Source: Caulobacter vibrioides
GTDB taxonomy: Bacteria > Pseudomonadota > Alphaproteobacteria > Caulobacterales > Caulobacteraceae
Length of the DNA stretch: 64,000 nucleotides
Assembly: GCF_002858865.1 (NCBI RefSeq)
Contig: NZ_PJRR01000013.1
Location: forward strand, 1 to 64,000
Direction: 5' to 3'
Under the pieces are notes generated by a model. That model was not told the origin of the DNA, searched no databases, and worked only from the letters and a program-made list of their open reading frames with translations. Shown in pieces: positions 27,688 through 35,635 of this stretch. Positions within the stretch are counted from its first letter, which is position 1; each line of letters begins with the position of its first letter. Both the position numbers and the translations under genes were made by a program.

Positions 27688-30600
27688 ATGGCCGAAGCCT
27701 CGACCGAACCGACGCCAGACAACGCGGCCAGAACCGCGCCCAGCCCGCGCGCGCGCCTGGTGGATCTCGGCCTAGAAGCGGTGTCGCTGTCGATGCTGGC
27801 CGTCATCGCCACGGGCCTGGTCGTCTGGTCGGGCCGACGCGAAATCAGCCGCGAGCTGGCCGAGTCGTGGCTGCGCGAGCGCGGGATCGAGGCCGCCGTG
27901 CAGCTGGAGGAGGTCGACGCCACCGGCTTCGTCGGCACGGTGCGCCTGGGTCCGCGCAATGCGCCGATCTTCACCGCCGATCGGCTGGAGGTGGCCTATG
28001 ACCTCTCCACGCCCTGGAGCGGGGGCGCGTTCGCCATCCAGACCAAGGCCGTGCGCATCGTCCGGCCGCGCATCGCCGCCAGCCTCGATGATAAGGGCCT
28101 GCGGCTGGGCGCCCTGCAGCCGCTGATCGACGAGGTCCTGAAAGCGCCGCGCCGGCCCGATGCGCCCTTGCCCACGATCCTGATCGAGAATGCGCGGCTG
28201 GATCTGACCACGCCCGGGGGCCGCGCGCGGATCACCGGCGACGCCAGCCTGGACGAGGGCCAGCTACGGCGGCTGGACGCGCGGCTTGCGCCGCTGCGCT
28301 ATGCGGTCCGGGACCTCGCCATCGACGCGAGGGGCGCGAGCGTCATGGCCCGCAAGCGTGGCGAGCGGCTGACGATCGAGGTCACCCTGGCGCTGGACAG
28401 CCTGGAGACCTCGGCGGCCGATCTGGCTGGAACCACCGCCCGGCTCAGCGCCGACCTGCCCTATCCGGACCTTGCCCGCATGACCGCCCAGGGTCCGCTG
28501 GCGGCCCAGCTGGCCCTGCGCGCCGACACCGCCAGACTGAGCGAAGGCCAGATCGAGGGGCTGGCCGCCGACCTGTCGTGGAACGGACGGCTCGACGGCG
28601 GCACGCAAGACTTCGCCCTGATGGGCAAGGGCCGCGCGGCCCTGCGCGGCGACCGGCTTTCGGCCCCGTCGCTGCAGGCGCGCGACACAACGCTCGCCCT
28701 GGCGCTTGACCGCATAGAGGGCGAGCGTCGCGACGGCCGGCTGAGCCTGCGCGGCGCGACCACCGCCGAGTTGCGCGCCGGACAGGCGATCGCGGGCGGC
28801 GTCGCGGTGCGCAACCTGCGCGGCCAGGGCGCGTCGGAAAGCCTGGCCCTGGCGACGGACGCGCAAGGCGCGCGCCTTGAAGGGCCGCTGAAGATCGAGA
28901 CGCGCGCCGATCGGCTGGCCATAGGCGCCCTGGCGCTGGCGTCGGCGCGCCTGGCCGCCAGCGGTCGGATCGGCCAGGACGCTCAAGGCCTGACGCTCAG
29001 CCTGCAGGGCGTAGCGTCTGGCGCGAGCGGGATCTCCGGGCCCGACGCGGAGCGGTTCGCCGCCCTGATCCCCAACCCCGCCTATGGCGCGCCCCTGAGC
29101 CGGGCGCTCGGCACGTTCGAGCTCGCCGCGCCTGGCCTTGGCCTGGAGATGACCGATGGCCGCACGCGCGTGACGCTGTCGCGCGAGGCCCGCCTGAGCG
29201 CTCCGAACGGCGCCCGCCTGACCGCCGCTGCGCCGGGAGGGCTGCTCCTGGACGCGGGGCCGAGCGGGGCTCGGGGCGGTCTGCGGGCGGTCCTCTCCGG
29301 CGGCGGCCTGCCGATGGTGCGTCTGGCGGCGAGCGACTGGCGCGCGGCCGGCGGGGTTGTGACCTCGCCGCTGACCCTCGCCGCCGAGGGCTTCGACCTG
29401 CCGCCGGTCCAGGGCGTCACCGGCCAGATCGACGGCCAGGCGCGGATCGCGGGCGGCCGCTTCACCCTGGTGACCAGCCAGTGCGCCCCGGTCACGGCCA
29501 AGGCCTACGCGCTGGGTGAAAGCCCGGTGACCGCCATCAAGGCCCGGGTCTGTCCGACCGCCGCGCCGCTGCTGGCCGCCGGACCCGGCGGCTGGAGCGC
29601 GGGCTTGCGCTTCACGGACGGCGAAGGCGCGCTGGCCAGCGCTCAGGCCAGCTTAGAGACGATCCAGGGCGAGGCGTCGCTGGGCGGAACGCGCGGCTTC
29701 GAGCGCGCGCAGGTGCGGGTCGACAGCGCGGCCGTCGCCGACGCCGCCCCGGAGCGCCGCTTCAACCCGATCCTCGCCAAGGGCCGCCTTGGCCTGGCGA
29801 GCGGCCTGTGGACCGGCGACTTCCAGGCCACGACGCCGGTCGGCGCGCCTCTGGGCGCCATCCGCCTGCGCCATGTGGTGGCGACCGGCAGGGGCCAGGC
29901 CGATATCGACGCCTCCAAGCTGGCCTTCGCACCGGGCGGCCTGCAGCCGGGCGAGCTGTCGCCGATGGCCGCCTTCGCGCGCCAGGCCAAGGGCCCCGCG
30001 AGCTTCACGGGCGTCTTCGCCTGGGACCAGGCCGGCGCGACCAGCCGGGGGCGTCTGGTGGCCGACAGGATCGACTTCACCAGCCCGATCGGCTTCGTCG
30101 CCACCCTGGACGGCGCGGTCGACTTCACCAGTCTCGCCCCGCTGGCCAGCGCGCCGGATCAAACGATGCGGGTTGTCAAAATCGACTCCCTGGTGCCGCT
30201 CACCGGCGTGGAGTCGGTGTTCCAGCTGGGCGCGGAGATGTTGCACATCTCCAAGGCGACGTTCGAAGCCGCCAAGGGCCGGGTGTCGATCGAGCCGATC
30301 GACGTGCCGCTGGGCGCGGACAAGACGATCAAGGGCGCGATCGTCATCCAGCATCTGGACCTTGGCGAACTGATCGCCGCCTCGTCCCTGGCTGATCGCA
30401 TCAAGATCGACGCCGTGGTCGACGGCCGCCTGCCCTTCACCTTCGGGCCCGAGGGCCTGCGGTTCCAGAACGGCCAGGTGCGGGCGATACAGCCCGGTCG
30501 CCTGGAAATCGCCCGGACGGCGCTGTCGAACGTCGCCGCCAGCCCGGCCGACGCCCCCGGCGCGCCGCCGTCTCAGCCGCCCGGCCAGGTGAACGCCATC

Positions 30601-30924
30601 CAGGACTTCGCCTATCAGGCCATGGAGAACCTGGCGTTCGACCAGCTGGAAGCGGGCGTCAACAGCACCGACAACGGACGCCTGGGCATTCTCTTCCATG
30701 TGAAGGGTCAGCACGCCCCCAAGGTGGCCGAGAAGGCCAGGGTCGGGATCTTGGACCTTCTGCGCGGCCGCGCGTTTGACAAGCGTATCGCCTTGCCGGC
30801 CAAGACGCCCGTAGACCTCACCCTCGACACGTCGCTGAACTTCGACGAGCTTCTGGACGCCTGGCGGCGTTCGATCGCCGGCGAGGACACCGAGCCGCCC
30901 CGTTCAGGTCCGGTTCAACCGTGA
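27688..30924 (+). CDS. ydbH: YdbH-family intermembrane lipid transport protein
   Basis: A 1078-residue envelope protein with one N-terminal membrane anchor (about residues 27-47) and a very long, repetitive beta-type periplasmic part, as in the AsmA-like/YdbH bridge proteins. The C-terminal conserved region (FQLGAEMLHISKATFEAAKG through GRLGILFHVKGQH) matches the YdbH signature domain. In E. coli YdbH spans the periplasm and carries phospholipids to the outer membrane with its lipoprotein partner YnbE, controlled by YdbL. The next two genes encode exactly those partners. The start is the ATG one codon after an in-frame GTG, with AGGA upstream. Confidence 0.92.
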   Translation: MAEASTEPTPDNAARTAPSPRARLVDLGLEAVSLSMLAVIATGLVVWSGRREISRELAESWLRERGIEAAVQLEEVDATGFVGTVRLGPRNAPIFTADRLEVAYDLSTPWSGGAFAIQTKAVRIVRPRIAASLDDKGLRLGALQPLIDEVLKAPRRPDAPLPTILIENARLDLTTPGGRARITGDASLDEGQLRRLDARLAPLRYAVRDLAIDARGASVMARKRGERLTIEVTLALDSLETSAADLAGTTARLSADLPYPDLARMTAQGPLAAQLALRADTARLSEGQIEGLAADLSWNGRLDGGTQDFALMGKGRAALRGDRLSAPSLQARDTTLALALDRIEGERRDGRLSLRGATTAELRAGQAIAGGVAVRNLRGQGASESLALATDAQGARLEGPLKIETRADRLAIGALALASARLAASGRIGQDAQGLTLSLQGVASGASGISGPDAERFAALIPNPAYGAPLSRALGTFELAAPGLGLEMTDGRTRVTLSREARLSAPNGARLTAAAPGGLLLDAGPSGARGGLRAVLSGGGLPMVRLAASDWRAAGGVVTSPLTLAAEGFDLPPVQGVTGQIDGQARIAGGRFTLVTSQCAPVTAKAYALGESPVTAIKARVCPTAAPLLAAGPGGWSAGLRFTDGEGALASAQASLETIQGEASLGGTRGFERAQVRVDSAAVADAAPERRFNPILAKGRLGLASGLWTGDFQATTPVGAPLGAIRLRHVVATGRGQADIDASKLAFAPGGLQPGELSPMAAFARQAKGPASFTGVFAWDQAGATSRGRLVADRIDFTSPIGFVATLDGAVDFTSLAPLASAPDQTMRVVKIDSLVPLTGVESVFQLGAEMLHISKATFEAAKGRVSIEPIDVPLGADKTIKGAIVIQHLDLGELIAASSLADRIKIDAVVDGRLPFTFGPEGLRFQNGQVRAIQPGRLEIARTALSNVAASPADAPGAPPSQPPGQVNAIQDFAYQAMENLAFDQLEAGVNSTDNGRLGILFHVKGQHAPKVAEKARVGILDLLRGRAFDKRIALPAKTPVDLTLDTSLNFDELLDAWRRSIAGEDTEPPRSGPVQP

Positions 30925-30959
30925 CCCGTCACCCTGTCTACGAACTGGAGACCAGACGC

Positions 30960-31145
30960 ATGAGAAAGCGCGCCCTCTTGATGGCCCTGATCGCGACGGG
31001 AGCGCTCGGCGCGGCCGCCTGCACGCCGACCGTCCGCGTGAAGGTCGACCCGATCAATATCTACGCCAAGCTGGACGCCGACGTGCGCGTGCGGCTGGAC
31101 AAGGAAGTCCAGTCGCTGATCCAGCAGAACCCCAACCTGTTCTAA
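30960..31145 (+). CDS. ynbE: YnbE-family outer membrane lipoprotein
   Basis: A 61-residue lipoprotein with a type II signal peptide (MRKRALLMALIATGALGAAAC, lipobox GAAC) and the compact mature part TPTVRVKVDPINIYAKLDADVRVRLD, characteristic of YnbE. Members multimerise at the outer membrane end of YdbH. The ATG at 30960 is preferred because GGAG lies upstream and the signal peptide then starts directly. A GTG at 30921 that overlaps the ydbH stop would add 13 polar residues. Confidence 0.93.
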   Translation: MRKRALLMALIATGALGAAACTPTVRVKVDPINIYAKLDADVRVRLDKEVQSLIQQNPNLF

Positions 31146-31160
31146 GCAAGGAGGACCGAC

Positions 31161-31517
31161 ATGATCCGCAAGACGATGACGGTTCTGGCTCTGGGCCTGG
31201 CGATGACCGCCGCCGGCGCGGGCCTGGCCATGGCGCAATCGGCCGCCGCCAAGGCGACCGTCGACGCCGCCAAGATGGCGGGCACGGTGGGCGAGCAGGC
31301 CGACGGATACCTCGGCATAGTCTCCGGCGGCGACGCCGCCCTGCGCGCCGCCGTGACCGAGATCAACACCGGCCGCGCCGCCGCCTACAAGGACATCGCC
31401 GCCAAGACCGGCGCGACGCCCGAGGCCGCCGGCCAGGCCACCGCCAAGCAACTCTACGCCCGCCTGGCGCCGGGCCAGTACTGGAAGCCGCTCGACGGCG
31501 GCTGGATCAAGAAATAG
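31161..31517 (+). CDS. ydbL: YdbL-family periplasmic protein (DUF1318)
   Basis: A 118-residue protein with a cleavable signal peptide ending AMA-QS and the DUF1318 core (GEQADGYLGIV, INTGRAAAYKDIAAKTG, QYWKPLDGGWIKK). In E. coli YdbL is the periplasmic chaperone-like regulator of YdbH-YnbE assembly. It is 15 nt after ynbE and is followed by a strong terminator, closing the operon. Confidence 0.93.
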   Translation: MIRKTMTVLALGLAMTAAGAGLAMAQSAAAKATVDAAKMAGTVGEQADGYLGIVSGGDAALRAAVTEINTGRAAAYKDIAAKTGATPEAAGQATAKQLYARLAPGQYWKPLDGGWIKK

Positions 31518-31540
31518 CCGGCTGACGTTTCGACCAAGAC

Positions 31541-31580
31541 GAAGGGCGGTCTCCTCACGGAGGCCGCCCTTCTTTTTTCT
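31541..31580 (+). terminator. Rho-independent terminator after ydbL
   Basis: A 13-bp stem with one mismatch (GAAGGGCGG.CTCC / GGAG.CCGCCCTTC, TCAC loop) is followed by TTTTTT. This is the clearest intrinsic terminator in the window. Confidence 0.9.
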
Positions 31581-31649
31581 GTGGTCGCGTTGAGCGTGGG
31601 CTCTGGCCGGGATGGAAATCCTCATTCGGCGGCAGGCGGCGGCGCGTGG

Positions 31650-31838
31650 CTATGGCGTCCACATTCGGGTGACGTCAGCACGCTGGTGATCACGAAAGGC
31701 CTGCACCGTCCCGGCGGAGGCGCCCATCACGGCGATCACGACCAGCGCCATGATCCGCGAACGGATCTGTTTTGGGCGCCTGCTGGGCGTCGAAACGAAA
31801 ACCGTACCGCCATGGTCGGCCACATAGGTGCGCATCAT
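31650..31838 (-). CDS. small SigT-controlled membrane protein (62 aa)
   Basis: An ORF of 62 residues with a basic N-terminal half (PSRRPKQIRSR) and one hydrophobic segment (about residues 30-47, IMALVVIAVMGASAGTV), so probably an inner membrane or exported protein. GGGGAG lies seven bases before the first of two adjacent ATGs. A perfect GGAAC-N16-CGTT promoter is centred about 60 bp upstream (31886-31910), which is the main reason to believe the gene. It is divergent from gsrN and convergent with ydbL. No family was recognised. Confidence 0.65.
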   Translation of the reverse strand: MMRTYVADHGGTVFVSTPSRRPKQIRSRIMALVVIAVMGASAGTVQAFRDHQRADVTRMWTP

Positions 31839-31885
31839 GACGTCGCTCCCCTGCCCGACGGACCCGATGTCCGCCCAGGGATTCC

Positions 31886-31910
31886 AACGCCTTGCGCGCA
31901 CACCTGTTCC
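31886..31910 (-). promoter_or_regulatory. SigT (EcfG-type) promoter
   Basis: On the minus strand GGAAC (31906-31910), 16 bp, CGTT (31886-31889). It matches the consensus of the alphaproteobacterial general stress sigma factor and faces the 62-residue ORF. Confidence 0.8.
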
Positions 31911-31958
31911 GCCCGTTCGCGCGCTGCAGCGTCTCTTCAAAAAAATCACGGCGCGGCG

Positions 31959-31983
31959 GGAACCAAGGGACGGGGCGGTCGTT
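31959..31983 (+). promoter_or_regulatory. SigT (EcfG-type) promoter of gsrN
   Basis: GGAAC (31959-31963), 16 bp, CGTT (31980-31983) on the plus strand. The expected start, about seven bases after CGTT, falls at 31990, exactly the first base of the sRNA stem. Confidence 0.88.
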
Positions 31984-31989
31984 TTGTGA

Positions 31990-32104
31990 GTGCGAAGGCG
32001 GCGACGCCCCCCGACTTGAGACTGGCGAAAGCCAGTCCGCCGCCTTCGCACCCCTTTGTTGATGCGAACTCAGGCGGACCGGGTGACCGGACCGCCTTTC
32101 CTTA
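31990..32104 (+). ncRNA. gsrN: GsrN general stress sRNA
   Basis: A structured RNA with no ORF. A perfect 14-bp outer stem (31990-32003 with 32038-32051) encloses a 7-bp inner stem capped by a GAAA tetraloop (32020-32037). Between them on the 5' side is an exposed loop with six consecutive C (32007-32012). A second hairpin (32072-32097) and a T-rich tail form the terminator. C. crescentus GsrN is known as a SigT-activated sRNA of about 100 nt, processed to a 5' fragment, whose C-rich loop pairs with the katG leader and raises catalase under peroxide stress. The SigT promoter, size, C-tract and terminator all fit. I assign it from memory of that description, not from alignment. Confidence 0.85.
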
Positions 32105-32186
32105 TGCGCCGAGGCCAACCGCCGCGACCTGCACCGTTCAAGCCTCTGGGCTCGCAAGGCTCGCTTCTGAGATCGCAGACACAACA

Positions 32187-32214
32187 AAGGCGACCGGGCC
32201 AGACCGATCGCCTT
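32187..32214 (-). terminator. terminator of glycine-zipper lipoprotein gene
   Basis: A hairpin with arms AAGGCGA and TCGCCTT plus inner pairs is followed on the minus strand by TTTGTTGTG. It lies 24 nt after the stop of the lipoprotein gene and also separates it from gsrN. Confidence 0.65.
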
Positions 32215-32237
32215 CGTGCGGAGCTTCGACGACGCGC

Positions 32238-32582
32238 TCAGGGGCGGGGCGCGCCATCTTCCCAGTAATAACGGCCACTACGGGCGTCGTAGTAGTAATA
32301 GCGCCCGGTGCGCTCGTCATAGTACTGGCGACGGTTGACGTTGCCGGCGCCGCAGCCGCCGTCCTCGCGACAGCCCTTCACCGCGCCGGCCGCGCCGCCG
32401 ACCGCCGCGCCGATCGCCGCGCCCTTGCCGGCGCTGCCACTGCCCACATTGTTGCCGATCACCGCGCCCGCGATGGCGCCGATCGCCGCGCCGCCGGCGG
32501 CGTTACGCTCCACATTGCCGGTCGAGGTGCACGCCGCGGCGAGCACGCCGACGCCCATCAGGGCGATCAGGGTCGTCTTCAT
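32238..32582 (-). CDS. glycine-zipper lipoprotein
   Basis: 114 residues. It has a type II signal peptide (MKTTLIALMGVGVLAAAC, lipobox), then a glycine-zipper hairpin of two helices (AAGGAAIGAIAGAVIGNNVGSGSAGKGAAIGAAVGGAAGA region, residues ~28-68), then a tyrosine-rich tail built on YYDxRTGRYYY repeats. It is likely an outer membrane lipoprotein of the SlyB/YMGG type that responds to envelope stress. A perfect SigT-type promoter lies 36 bp upstream, so it probably belongs to the general stress regulon. The molecular role is unknown. Confidence 0.88.
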   Translation of the reverse strand: MKTTLIALMGVGVLAAACTSTGNVERNAAGGAAIGAIAGAVIGNNVGSGSAGKGAAIGAAVGGAAGAVKGCREDGGCGAGNVNRRQYYDERTGRYYYYDARSGRYYWEDGAPRP

Positions 32583-32617
32583 CTTGGCTCTCCGTTTCGA
32601 GCTGTTCCAGGCCAGCT

Positions 32618-32642
32618 AACGGCCCCGACGGATCAGGGTTCC
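32618..32642 (-). promoter_or_regulatory. SigT (EcfG-type) promoter of lipoprotein gene
   Basis: On the minus strand GGAAC (32638-32642), 16 bp, CGTT (32618-32621). The -10 ends 36 bp upstream of the lipoprotein ATG. Confidence 0.82.
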
Positions 32643-32711
32643 GCATCGCAAGCCGAACCACGGCGGGAACGGACCGTTGCGTCGCGGAAGTTTTCATGAG
32701 GGGGTGTGCGC

Positions 32712-33566
32712 ATGAAGCGCATCGATGTTGTCGTCAACACCGCCTCAGGCTCGGTCGGAGCCGACGCCCCCGAGATCGCCGAACGCCTGTTGGCCGAGCA
32801 TGGCGTGACCGGCGTCGTCCATGCGCCCACGCCTGATGAGCTCGTCGACTGCCTTCGCGCGGTGATCGATGGTGCGCCGGACGCCGTTCTGGTCCTGGCC
32901 GGCGACGGCACCGCCCGCACGGCGGCCGAAATGGCCGGCGCGGACGGCCCGCTGATCGCGCCGCTGCCGGGTGGAACCATGAACATGCTACCGCACGCCC
33001 TCTATGGCGAACGCCCCTGGGAAGAGGTGATGCGCGACTGCCTTAGCGACGGCGAAGCGCGGATGATCTCGGGCGGCGAGGTGGGCGGACGTCCGTTCTT
33101 CGTCGCCGCCATCCTGGGCAGCCCCGCCCTGTGGGCCACGGCGCGCGAAGCGGCCCGCAAGGGGCGTATCGATCTGGCTCTCGCGCGCGCCCAGCGCGCC
33201 TTTCGTCGCGCCTTTTCCGGTCGCCTCCGCTACGCGCTCGACGGTCGCCCCAAGGGCAAGGCCGAGGCCCTGACCTTTCTGTGCCCGCTGGTGTCCCGCG
33301 AGCTCGACGCCGACGCCCAGGCGCTGGAGGCCGCCGCCCTCGACCCCAGCGGCGCGGTCGAGGTGTTCCGCCTGGGGATGAACGCCGTGCTCGGCCAATG
33401 GCGCGAGGACCCTTCGGTGTCCGTCGGCCTGTGTCGCGCCGGCCAGATCTGGGCCCATGGGCGCATCCCCGCCATCCTCGACGGCGAGCCGGCGCGGCTG
33501 GACATGGAAACCTCGATCCGCTTCCGACCCGAAGCGTTCCGCGCCCTGGTTCCGGCGACCCGATGA
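32712..33566 (+). CDS. diacylglycerol/lipid kinase-like protein
   Basis: About 284 residues of the DAGK catalytic fold. It has the nucleotide-binding segment VLAGDGTARTAAEMA and PLPGGTMNMLPHALYG, equivalent to the GGDGT and PxGTxN motifs of diacylglycerol and sphingosine kinases. The ATG at 32712 follows AGGGGG. It overlaps the phosphoesterase gene by 4 nt (ATGA), so the two form an operon. The lipid substrate cannot be read from the sequence; a role in membrane lipid turnover is likely. Confidence 0.85.
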   Translation: MKRIDVVVNTASGSVGADAPEIAERLLAEHGVTGVVHAPTPDELVDCLRAVIDGAPDAVLVLAGDGTARTAAEMAGADGPLIAPLPGGTMNMLPHALYGERPWEEVMRDCLSDGEARMISGGEVGGRPFFVAAILGSPALWATAREAARKGRIDLALARAQRAFRRAFSGRLRYALDGRPKGKAEALTFLCPLVSRELDADAQALEAAALDPSGAVEVFRLGMNAVLGQWREDPSVSVGLCRAGQIWAHGRIPAILDGEPARLDMETSIRFRPEAFRALVPATR

Positions 33567-34351
33567 GACTGATCCAGCTCTCGGACATCCATTTCGGCGG
33601 CGAGAATGCCGAGGCCGTCGCCGCCGCCGGCGCCTGGATTCGCGCGGCCGCGCCCGATCTCGTGGTGGTGGCGGGCGATCTCACCCTGGACGGGAGAGCC
33701 TGTGAGTTCGACGCCGCCGCAGCCTGGCTGGAGACCCTGCCCCGGCCGATGATCGTCACGCCCGGCAATCACGACACGCCGTTTGTCGGCCCCGGCGAGC
33801 TCTGGGAGCGCTTCACCCGCCCTTGGCGACGCTTCTGCGACCGCTTCGGCGCGGAGGACGGCGCGCGCTGGCGCGGTCCTGGTGTGACGCTCACCACGCT
33901 GAACACCGCCCGGGCCGCTCAGCTGCGCTTGAACTGGTCAAAGGGCGCGGTGGGCCAGGACCAGATCCGACGCGTGGTGGACGAGCTTGAGGCGGCCCCG
34001 GCCGGGGACCTGCGCATCGTGGTCTGTCACCATCCGCTGATGGAGATATTGGGGGGGCCGATGACCGCCCGCGTGCACGGCGGCGTGGGCGCCGCCAAGC
34101 AGTTCGTGAAAGCCGGCGCCGACGTGATCCTGTCGGGTCATATCCATCTGCCGTTCGTCACGCCGCTGCCGTTCGGCGACGGGCGAACCCAGGCGATCGG
34201 GTCAGGCACCCTGTCCCAGCGCGAGCGGGGCGCGGCGCCCGGCTTCAATGTGATCGAGATCGCGCCCGGCTACGTGCGGGTGACGGCCATGGCCTATGCG
34301 CACGGCGACTTCGAGGCCTGGCGGACCTGGGCGGTCGATCGGCGCCCCTGA
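33563..34351 (+). CDS. metallophosphoesterase (CpdA-like)
   Basis: 262 residues with all motifs of the calcineurin-like fold: LSDIHFGG, VVAGDLTLDG, TPGNHDTPF, VVCHHPL and SGHIHLPF. The order and length resemble 3',5'-cAMP phosphodiesterase CpdA and related class III enzymes. It could hydrolyse a cyclic nucleotide or a phosphorylated lipid head group made by its operon partner, the lipid kinase-like protein. The substrate is undetermined. Confidence 0.87.
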   Translation: MRLIQLSDIHFGGENAEAVAAAGAWIRAAAPDLVVVAGDLTLDGRACEFDAAAAWLETLPRPMIVTPGNHDTPFVGPGELWERFTRPWRRFCDRFGAEDGARWRGPGVTLTTLNTARAAQLRLNWSKGAVGQDQIRRVVDELEAAPAGDLRIVVCHHPLMEILGGPMTARVHGGVGAAKQFVKAGADVILSGHIHLPFVTPLPFGDGRTQAIGSGTLSQRERGAAPGFNVIEIAPGYVRVTAMAYAHGDFEAWRTWAVDRRP

Positions 34352-34359
34352 GATAAGGA

Positions 34360-34390
34360 GGCGGCGCGAACACGCTCGCGCCGCCCTTTT
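34360..34390. terminator. bidirectional terminator
   Basis: A perfect 10-bp stem (GGCGGCGCGA / TCGCGCCGCC, 6-nt loop) with CTTTT on the plus side lies between the convergent phosphoesterase and sodB genes. It can serve both strands. Confidence 0.75.
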
Positions 34391-34394
34391 CCGG

Positions 34395-35015
34395 TTAGGT
34401 CGGCGCCGGATAGGCCCAGCCCTGGGCGCCCGACTTGGCGGCCGCATACTGGCTGTCGGCCAGGGTCCAGTTGATCAGGTTGTCGAAGACCGCTTCCAGG
34501 AAGCCCTTCCGCAGGTTCTGGTAGTCCAGATAGTAGGCGTGCTCCCAGACGTCGGCGACGACCAGGGCCGTCAGGTCCTGCGTGACCGGGCTCTCGGCGT
34601 CGTGGGTCGAGATGATCTTCAGGGCGCCCGAGGCGTCCGAGACCAGCCACACCCAGCCCGAGCCGAAGTGGCCGATGCCCTCGGCGACGAACTTTTCCTT
34701 CAGCGCGTCCATGCCGCCGAAGGTGGCGTCGATGGCGGCGGCCAGTTCGGCGCCCGGCGCGGTCTTGGTCGGCGACAGGCCGTCCCAGAAGAAGGCGTGG
34801 TTCCAGGCCTGGGCGGCGTTGTTGAACACCTTGCCGGGGCCGGCGCCCTTGATCACCGCTTCCAACGAGCCCTTGTCGTCGCCGTTCAGCAGGCCGTTCA
34901 GAGCCGTGACATAGGCGGCGTGGTGCTTGTCGTGGTGGAAGCGCAGGGTGTTGGCCGAGATGGTCGGCTCCAGCGCGTCATAGGCGTAGGGCAGGTCGGG
35001 AAGCGTGTACGTCAT
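34395..35015 (-). CDS. sodB: Fe superoxide dismutase
   Basis: A 206-residue cytoplasmic superoxide dismutase. Metal ligands lie in LRFHHDKHHAAYV, WNHAFFW and VADVWEHAYYLDYQN. The surrounding residues, with a Gln-containing AAQAWNHAFFWDGL, favour the iron form. The ATG at 35015 gives the usual MTYTLPDLPYAYDALEP start; the longer open frame upstream is not coding. It sits amid SigT-controlled genes, but no SigT promoter was seen in 35016-35236. That 221-bp stretch otherwise holds nothing I can name. Confidence 0.96.
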   Translation of the reverse strand: MTYTLPDLPYAYDALEPTISANTLRFHHDKHHAAYVTALNGLLNGDDKGSLEAVIKGAGPGKVFNNAAQAWNHAFFWDGLSPTKTAPGAELAAAIDATFGGMDALKEKFVAEGIGHFGSGWVWLVSDASGALKIISTHDAESPVTQDLTALVVADVWEHAYYLDYQNLRKGFLEAVFDNLINWTLADSQYAAAKSGAQGWAYPAPT

Positions 35016-35236
35016 GATCACTCCATGGGAAGGCGTTCCCATGAAGGGAGGAGCGGGAACGCGCGGGAAGGCATCTAGTGCGCGCGGAGGCGAAGCGTAA
35101 GCGGCTTCGACCATCCCGAACGCTCAACTTTAGTTGAGAAATCCCCTTGGAAACTTGGGGTTTCCGCGAGGCTGGGCTCACAAGAAACGCCGCCGAGGCC
35201 AGCCCGGCGGCTTTCGGCTGACAACACAACGCGCGA

Positions 35237-35635
35237 TCAGCGTTCGGGTGGCTTGGGATCCAGGAAAGCCTTGGCCACGGTCGCGGTCAGGCTGGGGTTC
35301 TTCAGGGCGAAGATCCCGGCGGCCAGGCCAAGCCCGATCGACATGATCGGGCGCTCGCGGACGATCTCGACGATCTTGCCCGTGAGATCGAAACCAGCAG
35401 GCGGCGGCGCCTGGTGGCTGGCGGCTCGCCGGTTTTCGACCTTGCGGGCGGCGATCATGCCGGCGATGGCGACGATCAGGGCCGCGACGGCGGCGACGAT
35501 CGCCGCAGCGCCGGCGGGCGACACCAACGGGACCAGGACCGCATACAGCGCGAAGGCGGCGGAAACGACGCTGACCGCAGCAGCGGCGGCGATCGCCGCG
35601 GCCGCCGCCAGCGTCATCAGAGTTTTTTCGAACAT
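35237..35635 (-). CDS. holin-X family membrane protein
   Basis: 132 residues with an N-terminal alanine-rich hydrophobic hairpin (two segments, about 7-32 and 37-63) and a C-terminal segment (about 98-112). The pattern is that of the phage-holin-3-6/Actinobacteria holin-X (DUF1469) family, which is usually not phage-related but associated with stress operons. The ATG overlaps the stop of the DUF883-like gene by one base (TGATG), so the pair is co-translated from the SigT promoter at 36036-36061. Confidence 0.82.
   Translation of the reverse strand: MFEKTLMTLAAAAAIAAAAAVSVVSAAFALYAVLVPLVSPAGAAAIVAAVAALIVAIAGMIAARKVENRRAASHQAPPPAGFDLTGKIVEIVRERPIMSIGLGLAAGIFALKNPSLTATVAKAFLDPKPPER

Noticed and set aside
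32053-32187. N-terminal part of the minus-strand open frames 31690-32187 and 31650-32051
   Set aside because: These longer frames run through gsrN and both SigT promoters. Only the 62-codon part starting at 31838 has an RBS and a matching promoter.
32698-32712. SigT-like GGAAC at 32669-32673 ahead of the lipid kinase-like gene
   Set aside because: GGAAC is present on the plus strand but no CGTT follows at 16 or 17 bp.
35237-35635. Possible prophage holin
   Set aside because: The holin-X family name is historical. The gene is in a SigT-driven two-gene operon and no other phage gene is near.
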